Shown piece by piece: positions 22,512-35,248 of a stretch of 64,000 nt of DNA. This DNA is from Thelonectria olida (Eukaryota; Ascomycota; Sordariomycetes; Hypocreales; Nectriaceae), in contig JAGPYM010000002.1 of NCBI GenBank assembly GCA_020736575.1, forward strand, positions 1,488,001-1,552,000, read 5' to 3'. Both the position numbers and the translations under genes were made by a program. The notes beneath the pieces are model-generated. The model did no database searches and was not told the DNA's origin. It worked only from the letters and a program-made list of their open reading frames with translations. Within the stretch, counting starts at the first letter, position 1; the number at the start of each line of letters is the position of its first letter.

Positions 22512-25500
22512 CTTGGCGAGGCTACGCCAAAGCGAGGAATTGGAGAAGTGAAGGGTTTGCACCCAAAGAGACCAAGTTGGGACGGGGGGAGCTGGTGGGG
22601 AGACCTCTCGGTACGGAGCACGTTGTCGGTCGGAGTGGGTGTGGTATTGAATTGGATGATGTCTGAATGACGGCAAACGCGAGTCGTGAGATGGTTTTGA
22701 GTGGTGCCGAGCCGAGTGCAGTAAGCGCAGGCACAAGATGCAGTAGCCCAAGGCACCTAGTTAAACACAGTATGTCCGTCACCGAGACGACGGCCACTTG
22801 GAGCGAACGGAGGGGGCTCCGAGGAGGCAAAGGAGCTGCGAGGCAATGCGAGGTCGCAAAGGCAATCGATAGTTTACTCCGTAGCTCGATGCTGCGATGG
22901 AGCTCTTACCGGGTCAGGGGGTGTTCGAGAACACACACAGCCGCTGGGACTCAGATGCCGTTGAAGCGGTGCCTGAGTCTTGGGTCAAGATGGAGATGGG
23001 GAAACAGGCAGGTGAGACACAGACGGGGGTTGTCGTCGGTGTTGAGGTCGGCCAGACACTCAAAGGCTCCAATGCAATTGATAAGTAGTTTGAGACGACG
23101 CGACGCGAGCCGGCTGACTCTTTAGGAGGAAAGGGACCGGAAAGAGAGCGGAGGAAGGCAGCTATTTCGATGGAAGCCGAATTCGATGGTTCCACGACGG
23201 CTACTGGGCCGCTGCTGGCGGTAATTCCCCTAACCGGGTTAGGCCGCCTGGCTCGTACCCTCTGAGGCTCTGAGTGCGCTGTGAATGCTTGTTAGGTGGG
23301 CGCTAGGGCAAAACTAAAAACCGTGGAAGCTTGCGATGACATTCTGGCACAGGGCATCAAAGGAATTGGGGACGAGGCGTCTATTGCTGAATGTTGCCCC
23401 ACAGCTCTGGTGAAAGCTTCCTGAATGTTATTCAAGTCCGGAAATGGCACTGCCAAGTTAACGAGGCATGGCCCGAATGAAAACCACCGTCCACACTCTC
23501 CTCCCCATCACTAAAATACTTGCATCCCGGCACTAACGCTCTAGATTTGCCACGCTCCTTGGGGGATGCAAGGGGCGCCCGTTTGCCGTGGCACGCGGTC
23601 ACAAGAGACTTCGAAGGTTGCTCTTGCCAAAGAAAGCTTCGCTACCGATGTACCTTGGATGATGTGGTGGCGAGAGAGGTAATAAATGATCGTCGCAACA
23701 ATGGAAAGAATGAGCGAGATGACAAGGTTGCAAACGCAATCCAACCTGAAAGCCACCTAATCCTAATTGCCTTCCATTCAGAGTGAGCAATTGCTCCTCA
23801 GACACTGCCAGGCGACTCCTTCACGCGGGAGGTAGGTACCTTACAAATCACAAACAGAAAAATGAAATTATTGGCGCCTCACACCTCCCTCATTTGCCTC
23901 ATCTATTTCAAGCCAATCAGGTCGGCCGGCGTGCACCGTATTGAATCAATGCCTGAGACATCACTTTCCCAATCTCGATGATGTTTTTTGATTCCTCAGA
24001 AGCAGGGTGAGAACAACGTCCGACTACGAATACAGTACAACACCTTTCCGAAAAGCCATCTCAGCCGACCCCTCGCGAATAAGACAGCGGATTCATGCTT
24101 GTGGTGGACCGCTGTTGACTGTCATTATCAGTGGGTCACATGCTCCATTGGCTACATCATATCCATGTCACCTTTTCCCCTTCTTTCCTTTCTGTCGGAT
24201 GCTTACAGACAACTAACTAGCTAACCCACGGGATGAATGCTCAACGAGTTGGGGCAAATCCATTCACGAGGCCGCCGTTGAAGCCAGCCTTGGCAACCCT
24301 GGCTCCTGGATCACATGCAAGTGCCTCTTGTCCTCCTTAGCGACTTCATCCGTCATGGCAACGAGTGGGCTTATCAATCTTGAGCCACTTCACGTATTCG
24401 GAGACTTCTTCTCCTGTTGTTTGTGCGTTTTAACCTCTTGCAGAACAAGGGTTGGAGTTTTCAGCAGCGAGTGGCGTCTTGACTCCACCAGTTCAGTGCG
24501 AGGACCTTCTCCTGCGGCGTGCGCGGTCTAATTGCCCAGGATCAACGGGCGATGAGTGGCCCTGGATTCAGAATAGTCGCCCAGGACAGTCTGAATCCGA
24601 TGAGATCCTGAACCCTGGGCCTCAGTGTTCTTCGGAGAAGCCAGGTTGACTGGCGGCCTGCAACTGCCACCCATCACCCCAGATCCCCAGATTGACTACT
24701 AGTACCTTAGTAACTCAGGCCCTTTCTATTCAGATCGAACACTGGCAGGCGTCATCGGCACCGATTAGTGATGCCACACCTGCAAGTTTGCACACACTCT
24801 CCCAGCTCTCTCCTCGCTCAACTATGCCGCCAGCCAGTCATCAAATTGCAGACCATTCGCTGGTTCGGCTCCCCTGTTAATATCAGAAGTGACCTGTCAT
24901 CAATTATTCGGCATGCCAACTCGCCCCTTTCAACCTGATTCAATCACCAGCACGAGGCCCGACAGCTTGAGACATTAGCGTCAAAGGTACCAAGATTGTC
25001 GGCCTAACGAAGCCGAGGAAAAAAAAACAGATCCGGATGAGTCTGTTTAGGAACTACTTCAGATACCACCATTGCACATTTGGGAGGCGCCTCTCCGCCC
25101 TCTCAGAAAGTGCAACTCGGACCCGTGAATTGGGCGCAATTCACGAGCGAGATAACACAGAAATACTTTGAATGAATGTTGGCGGATCTTCCTACCTTGG
25201 AAGCATCCCAATAACGAGGCACATGAAGGACCAAAGAATTCCACTTCCGATGTCAAGCGGATGGGCAGAGGTGGATGAGCTCAGGCTACTCACTTGTGGC
25301 CCCCCTTTGGGATTATCCCGACGTCAAAGCGAGTATGTCTGGAATTTTCTATTTCTGCTTCTACTCACTCGGGCAAGCCATACCTTTCGGCAGGGCAATG
25401 GAAACGAATGGTAAGCTTGTCTAAATGGTAACATTGATAAGTTTTCGAGGCGACAGCACACACATAGTACATACGCCACAAAAACACCGTCTCCACTAGT

Positions 25501-27197
25501 CATCTTTCTGACAGCATCGAGATTGCGGAATATCGATGAACGATTGGATGCCATTGTGCTTTTTTGGAATCGCCCTTTGTGGAAATCCCATTGGGGCTAT
25601 TGGGCGGCGGCTGGGCCTCTGGTCGCTTTGGCTGGCTGAGACTCGCAGCTTGCCACCAACCATGAACCAGCTACCCCCGGCAGGTGGTTAATGGGGGAGG
25701 ATCGTGGGGTGTGGGCCTCAGCGCAGAGGTTGTCAGTCGATAGATGGCAGAGATTTTCCGTTCCTTTGAGATGATTGACGTTTACATGCGGCCGAATATC
25801 TCTTCCTCACGTCACCGGCTCTTTGGGGTTCAGGGACCGACGGCATGACTGGCCAGCAGACACATTGTCTTGATTGCCTTCACCCATTCCACACACACCC
25901 CTTTCCTGCTCGCAAAGTGCGCTAGCGGCTGGGTGGAAATCGCCTGCGTCGATCATGGACCTCCTCGTTGGAAATCCCCACCACACACACAGACCAGACC
26001 GCCGAACCACACGCCCTCGACCATGGGCGATGAGCCAAACCAGAACTGATGAGCCGGCACCCCGACGAGGGGAAGTACATGCGCCCGCCCACCACCCAAA
26101 CCATGTGGCAGGCTCCTCTCAATCGCTCAGCGCCCAGAACGAGCAGAGGGTGCGGGAATCTGGGTAACTAGGCGCACGCACCCCGGCTCAACCTCGAGAG
26201 GGTCTCCAGGTCCTTGGTTGTCTTAGGGCCTTTCCAGCCCACAACCCGCAAACCCATCACCCATCACGGTGGGATTGAGTCAAGACGGTCGACGCGAGAC
26301 GTCAACTGCCGTGTGGCCTGCCAAAATCACAATGACTTCCCGGGGGCGAGGTATTGATTGTGTGGGCTGGTGGTTTACTGCAGTCACAGTGTGGTGGCAG
26401 ACAGGGTGCTGTCATCTGCCGCCACCCTTCACCTTCGGCTGGCCTGGACTCACCACGAAGGCGAGGACGTTGATTTTGTCGATATCGTCCACTTTCTTCC
26501 TCCCGCGGACCGGTTGTGAGGCGAGACTGGCCCTCTGACAGCTACGTTTTCCCAACTGTTTCGAGTCTGCGAGTCTTGACGCTTCGTCCAGCTATCCAGC
26601 TGGGTATTTCTTCCCCCTCGTCCCTCGTCGGAGTCGGACTTGGCTCCGGTCGAGTTCAGTTTCTCTCCTGCCAGTCCCATTTTACGCATCTTTTCCGTGT
26701 CCTCGCATCCTCTCTCCGCGCTCAAAAAACTCTCTCTGACCAAGATGTGTCTCGTGAGATCCTGACAACAAGGCACCTTTAGCCACCCGATGCTGTCTCG
26801 ACCTTCCTGCGATTGCCTGCACCTGCGCGCCAACTTCATCTCCGCCAACTTGTAAGGCGCTTTCGAGAACCACGGCCCATCCCCATCCGCCCCATTTCGT
26901 CCCCTTTCGTGCCCGCACCCAGGCCCTCGCAGGCCCTCGTTCAACTTGTTGTCCCCTTCCCTTCCCCTCTCATTTATTGTCACCACTCAGTCCTGGCCGC
27001 GCACCTGGACGAGGCATCTGAGCCTGCCCCCTCCCCCCTAACAACCTGGCCTCCGGGCTTTCTCGCAGATGGAGTCAAGCGGCCACACCTGGGAACCCAA
27101 GCAATCCTAGAAGTCTTTTTGGAGCTTCAGTGTATTCTCGATCACTTCCGTTTGCACTCGCATGTGAGCGCACTCTCGATGCTCTACCCTCTCCACC
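22512..27197. other. 4.7 kb divergent region between MFS and regulator
   Basis: No confident gene. It should contain the MFS promoter on the left and the long promoter and pyrimidine-rich leader of the Zn2Cys6 gene on the right (about 25,900-27,197). A GGTAGGTACCTT motif lies near 23,830. Minus-strand frames at 25,059-25,554 can be spliced into a short hydrophobic protein, but support is too weak to call it. Confidence 0.5.
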
Positions 27198-29949
27198 ATG
27201 GAAATGGAAGCAGGGCCATCCTCATCCAACACGATCTCGCCCGGGTCAGGCCCGCACTCGAACCGGAAAGAACGCGGTGCCATTGCTGCCCAGGTGAGTT
27301 GTTTTGTTCTTACTTTCATTTGGTCTCTTACTTCCGTTCAACGAATGTCACCTCCGTCCCCGACTCCGACTCCGTCGCCCCCGATCGCCACCCCGGATCC
27401 CTCCGGTTGCCCCTCTCTGCGCCCCGGACTCCCATCAGGTCACTCAACGAAATTTCTACCATTGACGAGGCATTTCACATGGGATCAAGCTCTTGATACC
27501 GTCTTTGAGCTGTGGCTAACCGCGACCTAGGCTTGTGAGACGTGTCGCAATAGGAAACAAAGATGCGATGAACAGCGGCCCAAGTGTGGGACGTGTCAGA
27601 AATTTAAACTCGATTGTCGATACCGGGAGCCCCAGCCAACAAAGTATGTTTATAAAAAAAAAACGCTCTCTAGCAAGTTAGCATGACGTTGGATCATGAC
27701 GGGGATCTGCTGGTGCGCGGTGACTCGGCCATGAGGTGACTCGTGTGCACGCTCTCTCAACTCTGCCCCAAGGCTCGCTGACATCCTTGCAGAAAAGACA
27801 AGACTTTAGTGGAAATTCTGGATCGCCTCAAGAATGTCGAACATAAGATTGACAATTTAAGCATTAGAGGCAATACAACGCCAACGGTTTATGCTACTTC
27901 CCAACCGACGAGCGCCTATCCTGCAGGCACACCGCTCTTGGCCGATCATGATGCCCAAGAGCCTCACCAAACCGCTTCGGGTCCCCCAACCAGCCCAACA
28001 CCTACGAATAATGGGGGCTATCGCTATGACTCCTCTGTATCCAGGGTACTCGAGTGGCCTGTCATCCGTCAAATGCTCGATAACCTGGGACAAAAGCCCC
28101 AGGCCACCCCTGGCGAACTTGATCTCTCGGCCTTGCCAGACGGCATTCGCGGCTCGACAGCGTCCTTGCCCACCGATGGGGTTCAGGCGATGGGAATATC
28201 GAGCAACAATGTTTTGCAGGTGCCCCTACATTTCCCAAGCTCGGCACGCGGCCTCGACCTAAACCCTCCAACTATCGACTGGGATACCATGCAGCGGCTA
28301 ACCAAGGGATACTTTGATGCATTCAACTTCCTCTACCCAATTATGGACCGGCAATGGTTCAGCACCAACATTCTGACTTCGATCCTCAACAACGGATTCC
28401 GAGAAGATACCACGTCGACTCTGGTGCTACTAGTATTCGCTCTGGGAGAAGTCGCCTACACGGCTTCTGAGGTCCCTATTTCTGCCTACAAGGGGAGACC
28501 GTCGGGTATCAAGGGGGGAACTATTGATCGACCTCCAGGAATCACCTTCTTTAATGAGGCACGCAAGAGAATGGGGTTTGGCCTGACAGAGGTCAGTGTC
28601 GAAAATGTACAGATGTTTGCTCTGGCCGCGTTGTACAACCAAAGCTGTGGACAGGCTCTTGTAGGTGTTATCGATCATGTACGACGAGCAAATATTCTGA
28701 CTTAAGAATAGGAGTGCTGGAGGATGAGCGTCCTAGCATCACTTGCTTGCCAAGCACTAATCTCTAGGTTTGATCCCCGCCCCTATCTATAAGAAGAGGT
28801 CCACTAACTATCTACATGTACTACAGAGCACCTGGCGACCTACATGATCCTCGGGCTGATCTCATCCGGCGAGTCTATTGGCACTGCGTCATGACGGAAA
28901 CGTGCGAAATCCCACCAGCGATACGAATTAACTTCGACTAACGTTGAGAACAGATATCTCCAGTTGGAGTTTGGACTACCCCGGACTGGACTCGAGAAGT
29001 TAGACGATACGATTGGCCTTCCCGACTTTAGTGGACCGATGACGGAAGATGATTACATTGGCAATCAGGCAACACACTTTCAGGAGCACTTTGCGTCCCA
29101 AATTGTTCTTCGCAGCCTCTCTGCTACGTTTCACACTACCCTCACCAACAGTCAGTTTCCATTCGACACCAGAGCTCCCCCTGGACGTGCTCTCGGTCAG
29201 ATGACGACATGCTAACTCGAGGCTCAGCATTTGGGACCAGCTCCACACATCCGTTCTCCGTCTTTCAGTCTTTCAACGGCTCATCTGGCGATGCCAACTC
29301 GTCCATCATGAAGCAGCTCGCAGCGCGACTGGACCAATGGCGAGGGATGCTCCCAGGACACTTCCGATGGCATGATGAGCAAATGACAGCCTACTCGGAC
29401 CCATCCCAGGATGTCTTTGCATCCATGTTCGCCGGGAATAGCCAAAGCTTGCAGAACCCCTACATGTTTCCTCCGGACCTCGAGAGTCCTCCCACGACTA
29501 GATTCTCCTACTCGGCCGAAATTCATGTGGCCCTTCTCCGTACACGATACTACTATAACAAATACTTGATCTACCGGCCGTGCGTGTTCAAAGCATTGCA
29601 CCATCCCGACGCCTTGACACGGGAAGACGCTGATGGAGTGGCCGAGTGCCTGAAGGCGTCCCTCAAGTGGCCCATTGCCCTCTCGCCGCCCTGTGCCAAC
29701 AAGCGGCTGGTGCCCCTCTCGTTCTTCTGGTCGCAGAACTTCTTTGGTATCCTGATTCTGCTGCACCTGACCCAACAACATCCAATGTTGCGGCGCATTA
29801 GGTCGTCGTTATGCGGGCAACGGTTCGATGCGGACGCGACAGAAACGGTGAGTTTATATCTGGACTGGTTACGTGATATGAAAAAGATAGACTCGACGGC
29901 GAACTGGTGCTGGACTGTCATTCGGCTGGTATATCACCTAGATGACTGA
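27198..29949 (+). CDS. Zn2Cys6 transcription factor with fungal-specific TF domain
   Basis: Nuclear DNA-binding regulator of the Gal4 class. Seven exons (27198..27293, 27531..27643, 27793..28660, 28712..28767, 28827..28901, 28954..29150, 29228..29949) give 708 aa. The zinc cluster sits at residues 34-61 with Cys 34, 37, 44, 51, 54 and 61 (C-x2-C-x6-C-x6-C-x2-C-x6-C), followed by a short linker and coiled-coil-like LVEILDRLKNVEHKI. The middle-homology domain covers roughly 190-560, with characteristic ARKRMGFGL and CWRM segments that are only complete after splicing. The first exon is short and ends in frame before ACETC. The last exon's end, LVYHLDD, is plausible. Divergent to an MFS gene, which is a common regulator/transporter layout. 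Targets unknown. Exon 4 to 6 joins are the least certain. Confidence 0.88.
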
Positions 29950-31801
29950 ATGAGAAAAGAAAAAGAGTTTGGACGGTACGACCAAAGTTGGTCTTGCTCG
30001 TGGGCTGGATGGTTGATTCAAGGAGGGAGGCTCGCTCACTTGTCTCTTTGAATATTCCTGCTGCAAGATGATTTGGGGGAGGTTCCCTGAGGGAGAAATG
30101 GTCGGTTCAGATACGGGGAGTTGTTTTCAGGCAACTAAAAGACGATAGAGGCGTTTAAAGGATGCCACACTGGCCAGGATCCATGGAGGAATTCTTGTTA
30201 CAATCAAGTATTGATACCCACATTGTCCCCCCGCTTCCCCAACACAGTATTCATCGCCCCCTACCTATCCTTATGTTTCTTTCTTGGTACATCACACTGT
30301 CATTCCTTATCACTACCATGGTGGTGCTGTGCATTTTGACAAGGCTTTCGCCCTGTACTGCATAGTACGGGTACGTGTCTTTGACTAATACAAACGCTCT
30401 AGTACATCCACTTCGTACTTCGCTTGGAAATGGTGGCACGCCCCGGCTTCGATGCTTGACCCGGGACAAGGCTAGTCGGAGCTGTACCATGCTCGCTGGG
30501 TATTGCTCAGTCGCGGCGTCACGCAACCGTCCTGCTCGTCATGGGCGGCGTCGGAAGTCAGAGATACGGGACGGGCCGAAACGGGCGATGGTGGAGCCGG
30601 ATGTGGTGGCGACACGATGCCGTTGACGGACCGCGTGCCTGACTTGCTCCGCTGGCACCAGACACCAGCGTCACACTCGTAGCACTAGAGCGAGCGGTTG
30701 GCGGGGGCGTATGCACAACAACAGTCAGCTCCGACGTAATCGCAAAGCCCTACGATGGCGGCAGACTCGGAGTAGGGCTACAGAGCTGAGCGTGTCACGA
30801 GCGCCCCCGAGCCGTGACATGCCGAAAATCGACGACGCCAACGCCGCTTAGCTAGGTATGTACCTGGGCCTTCTGCCCCAGTTTAATACTGCCAACAAAA
30901 CGGCCCAGGCCTATCTGCGAGCACGTCAACAATACCCATCTCTCTTAGCGTGACACCCTTGACGACCATCTTGCCTCGGTGCCTGAACCGGATGGCTACG
31001 AAAGATGCAAGGAACCATCTAAGCAAAACCCTGGAACAATCTGGGACACGCCAAGCACACCAGGGGAGGAATGTGACAAGATTTGGATGAGTGGCCGTAC
31101 CGTTGACCACCGTGCGAATGTATTGCTGCCTGGTCGTGACTGCGTCAGGGCAGAGTCTCCAAACAACAATATACAGTAATTATATCCTCTCCTCACTCCC
31201 CCACACTTAGCCTATTGCAAAGCAAGGTGAACGAGTGCCTCGTAACATCACCACCTCGTCATGTTCTTCGCAAACCTCCCCCAAACTTTCTCTCCGTTGA
31301 CTTATCGTAGCGCACAGATGCCGTCGGGCCGCGGCCGGCATTCCATGAGGCATACCCATGACTGTAAACACTGGGACATCTTTACAAGCTCGGATATGGA
31401 AGAACATATAATTGTTCGTAGACGGAACACCCTGGATATGATTTCAATATCGATACAAGGGACTAAGGGGCATAGTTGCCATCCTTGAGAGTGAAACGAT
31501 GGAAACAGTCTTCCCTCGAGCAATGAATAGTACCACGACTGCCAAGTAATGAGCATGGTGTGGCCTCCCAAAAGTAATAATCGTGTGATATGAGAGATTC
31601 CGTCGCTGTGTTACGTGAAGGCAACTTCTATTCATACTGCTCCTCAAGACCCAATCTTCGAAGAACACTACCAGTCATGCCAACCTTCCTTCAATCAACT
31701 CGGATAAAAGAAAGATGAAAGGCCACGTCTAGTTCGTAGCCCTGGCAAAGCAGCCTGCTACTCAAAGATCTTGGTCTATGCGACTAGACAAAAGCTCGAG
31801 T
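29950..31801. other. 1.9 kb convergent intergenic region
   Basis: Lies between the 3' ends of the regulator and the unknown 1078-aa gene. Short open frames only, none with a recognisable domain. Nothing else is seen. Confidence 0.5.
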
Positions 31802-34800
31802 TTACCAAAAGACATAGAAACTGTCATGCTCCGCGCGTCCACCGTGACTCTCTTGACCAAGGCTGGGACCTTCACTATTGTGGTTTGTGCTTCCCACTTG
31901 GTCCATCTGAGTCACCATCCGCAAAGCATGCTCACAGATAGACTTTATCGCACCATCCTGCACCAGCTGATCTGGGGTCCAAGTCGTTCTGTCCCCAAAC
32001 CCGAGCTTCGCGTTCTGGCTGAGAAGTTGATCTGCCTTAGTTGACCCAACCGACGCCTCGAACCATTGTGTCAAGGGGCCTTTCCCAGGAGCCGGAACTT
32101 GCATGGTCGCACCCTGGTACTTTGCAGATCTGTTTGCTCGGATCGCTCGAGTCATGGTAATCGCGAGGTAGGTTTGGCTGGTCGGGGTACTGCGATACTT
32201 GGCAATGTGACGGACCTTTGCTTTCTCGATGCGCCATCTCGAAGTATTATCTGGTTCGGCCTCGATACGCAGCTGGCCTACAATTCCTGGTCTTTGGACG
32301 AGGAGTCAGAATCAATATATCACTGAGCTTCTGAAGGAGGGACTTACGAGATGCTCAAAGACTTCACCAGACTCCTCGCGAAATCTCTGAAGTCCTCTGG
32401 AACTTCGTCGTGGTCAATTCGGGTGACCTCAACATGCACATCCCAAGCGCGCTTCGCACAATGAATGTAAATGCCAGGTAGCTCCTGGGCAGTAGACCTA
32501 CAAAGATGTACGAAAGTGGAAGCGTCCACTTCAACGGTCATCCGGTCACCGCCGTCCTTGGATTCGCAAACGAAGTCATACCAGACTTTCTTCTCGCAGA
32601 GGCCCCACGGCTTCCCTTTGGAAGAAACCATGCTTGGCAGAAGATCCGCTTCCGCCCCATTGGTTGTGAGCACAGTATGAAACCCCATTCTTCCATCGTC
32701 GAAATCAATTGCGTCTTGAATCTTTTGGGCTTCCCAGGATGGGTCATCGCCAGTGCCGGTATTCACTACCGATGCACTCAGGTCGTTGATGCATAGCCGA
32801 CCTAGCCTTGCTTCAAGCCTGAGTCCCCCTGGGGTAACTTGCAAGATGTCCAAGACTTCCTTTGCTTGCTTGTTTGCGCGGGATAGGATTTGTGTCAGCC
32901 CCTCGAGTCTTCGCGTGGCCCGCTTTTGTGTAAGCGTAGATAGCTCCTCTTTGTTTCCTCTCGAAGTAACTGCTGGTTGACTTCGGGCTGGCAATGGCTC
33001 ACAAAGAGGTCTTTTGGTTGGCGAATCATATTTCTGTAGACTCGCACAAACAGAAGGGCCAGTTTTCGATGAGAGAGGTCGAGGAGAACGGGGGGCCAGA
33101 AGCTCAGTCTGGCAGTGATTAGAAAGCTATTCCGCAAATACGCAAGAAAAGCCGGATCACTTACATGTGAAGCTTGTGATCGACCGAAAGGCCCTCTGAC
33201 AACAACATTGGCCCCCAAGGAAAGGCTTTCTTGCGTTTGCTTCTTCTTAGTGGTGCTGGACGCAATCTGCGCCCAGCTCTTCTCGGCACCTGCTTTCTGT
33301 CGCATTGTTTCGAAGAGTTGCTTCGGTCCGTCTTTCTTCCTCTGGAAGCTGGGAGTGCTATCGCTAGCTTGTCCCTCGGCCACTCTTGAGACAAAGGTGT
33401 CCATTAGAGCTGGCGTGTAGATAGGGCGGACCGCCTGGTCTATCAGGTGTCTTTCAATTGCCAAAGAGGTCTCTTGCGAAGGAAAGGCTTGAGGCCTACC
33501 TGAGGGCTCTTCTTGTTGAGCTAGATTCATGGGATAAAACATCCCATATGTCATGGGCGGGGAGCCTGAATCCAGTAGGCATGCCGATGAAGCTCGCGGC
33601 TCTGGCTTTGGCGTCAAAGGGCCAGCGATGTCATCAAGTTCAATCAGGTTGTCGGCTAAGTGAGCATCCTGATTTCGGTTGCCAAATCTCTCATCTGATG
33701 AGTTGAACCCATGCTCCAGCCCGTTAAGGATCGTAGTTCCCCGTATGTCTGAGTCATTGCGAACGGGATCAGATCTTTCGCTTGGACCAAGTGGAGAGCG
33801 CAAATCTGAATGGTCGATTAAATCAACTTCCTCAAGAGAGGTCATCCATGTCTTAACTCTGTCTGTAGCAGTCATCGGCGCTAGGACGGGACCAGGGGGA
33901 ACTTTACAGTTGCCAAACAGAGATTCCGGAGCTGAGGCCCTAGGGTCGTTAATGCTGGCAGCTGCATCTTTCCTGGGCAAAAGTTCCTTAGCTGGAGACT
34001 TGTCTTTACCATTCTTCAAGCTTTGGACAATCTTTTCAAAATAGGAACCCGCATCAGACGTTTTGCGTGTTTGTTTTTGGGACTCCTTCGGAATTGTGCT
34101 AAGGGATTGTGGTACTGTAGTTTCAGATTGCTCAGAAGGCAAAGGACAAGAAACAGAGGACGACTTTTTGGGTTCCGTGACGGGGATAGAGCCGGCTCGT
34201 TTGGTTTGGTACTCAAAGTCTGCGAAGGGTCTGAACTCTGGACGAAAGGTCACTGTTCCGTCAACCCTCTCCATGCGAATGTTGTCGTGCGGCGCTGGGT
34301 TGCTGCAATTAGTAGAAGCATTTGCCCGCAAGGTCGAAGCATCACTGAGTGGGTGATGCTGAGTTTGCCCTTCTGAGATTTGTCCATTGCTATATGTAAT
34401 CTTGTCAAGGCCCAGGTGCGTGAAGTATCGGAAGGAAAGCATCGGGGGCTCTTCGCTCTCCGTGAAAATGAGGTGCAAGGAATTGGGAGCTCTGGCATCC
34501 TATGCCGCGGTGAGAGGAGAAATTATCATGAAAGATAGAGGTAACGTACATAAAGGCTGACGAGATTGTCAAGCTTTTGGATAGCGGCCGCCAGACATTC
34601 AGAGTTGCGCTTGCTGCCAATATAGACCAAGTCTGCTTTCATATTGTACGTGAGCTCGCAATGGGTTAGCTCTCCGATCTTCTCCAAGCTGGAGGTCGGA
34701 TCTGGGTATAGGAAATCGTATCCTGATAGAAGCCCGGATATGGTGAGACCATCAAACAACTCCAGGCCTCTCCAAACTGTCTTGAATGTGAGAGTCCGAA

Positions 34801-35248
34801 TCGTTTCGGGAAACCGATACTCGTCAAATGTCTTATCGCCAGCGGTCTCCCGGCGCTGGTACAGGGACCAAGGGACGACATGGGGGTTTTCGGCGACGAG
34901 GTTGACGTCTCCTCGTGGTTCATCGATGCCATCACCGATTGAACTTTCCGAGAAGGCGTCATCAATCAGGGCTATTTCATCCTCAAGAAGCTGGTCCAGA
35001 AATGATTGAATCTTTGCGGACACTTCATTCTGGTGATTGGTTGCGGTAATCACCTTGAACCACGGCACCTCAGGTTCATACAGAATCTCCATAAGTTTGT
35101 TCTTGCACTCGTTAGATTATTAGAAAATTAGACACAGAAAAGTTCTTACTGCATCAACATTCTCTTTCACGTGAGAGATAGTCAACTCAACGCCGACCGG
35201 TAAGAGTGGCGGGTTGGCGGTGATGTAAAACTCGACAAATTCAGACAT
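31802..35248 (-). CDS. uncharacterised 1078-aa protein
   Basis: I do not recognise a family. Five exons (35248..35150, 35101..34550, 34499..33165, 33108..32348, 32291..31802) give 1078 aa; each join keeps frame, and the last uses acceptor CCAAAG to open a further 163-codon frame to the stop at 31,802. The first ~230 residues look folded, mixed alpha/beta, with little charge bias. Residues about 240-720 are low complexity (Ser, Pro, Glu, Lys) and likely disordered. The C-terminal ~300 look folded again, with aromatic and Trp-rich patches such as KKVWYDFVCES and AKRAWDVHVEVTRI. No signal peptide or transmembrane helix, so nuclear or cytosolic is likely. The two folded ends with a long linker suggest an adaptor. 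Function not assignable from sequence. Confidence 0.78.

Noticed and set aside
23541..23756. Short minus-strand frame with one hydrophobic stretch
   Set aside because: Single helix-like run in an otherwise noisy 71-codon frame; no splice or promoter support.
25059..25554. Possible small spliced hydrophobic gene on the minus strand (MASNRSSIFRNLD start)
   Set aside because: Donor and acceptor candidates exist, but the resulting short protein matches nothing I know and alternate joins are equally good.
26813..27496. 227-codon plus-strand open frame overlapping exon 1 of the Zn2Cys6 gene
   Set aside because: Reads the pyrimidine-rich leader in another frame; Pro/Ser/Arg composition is that of leader DNA.
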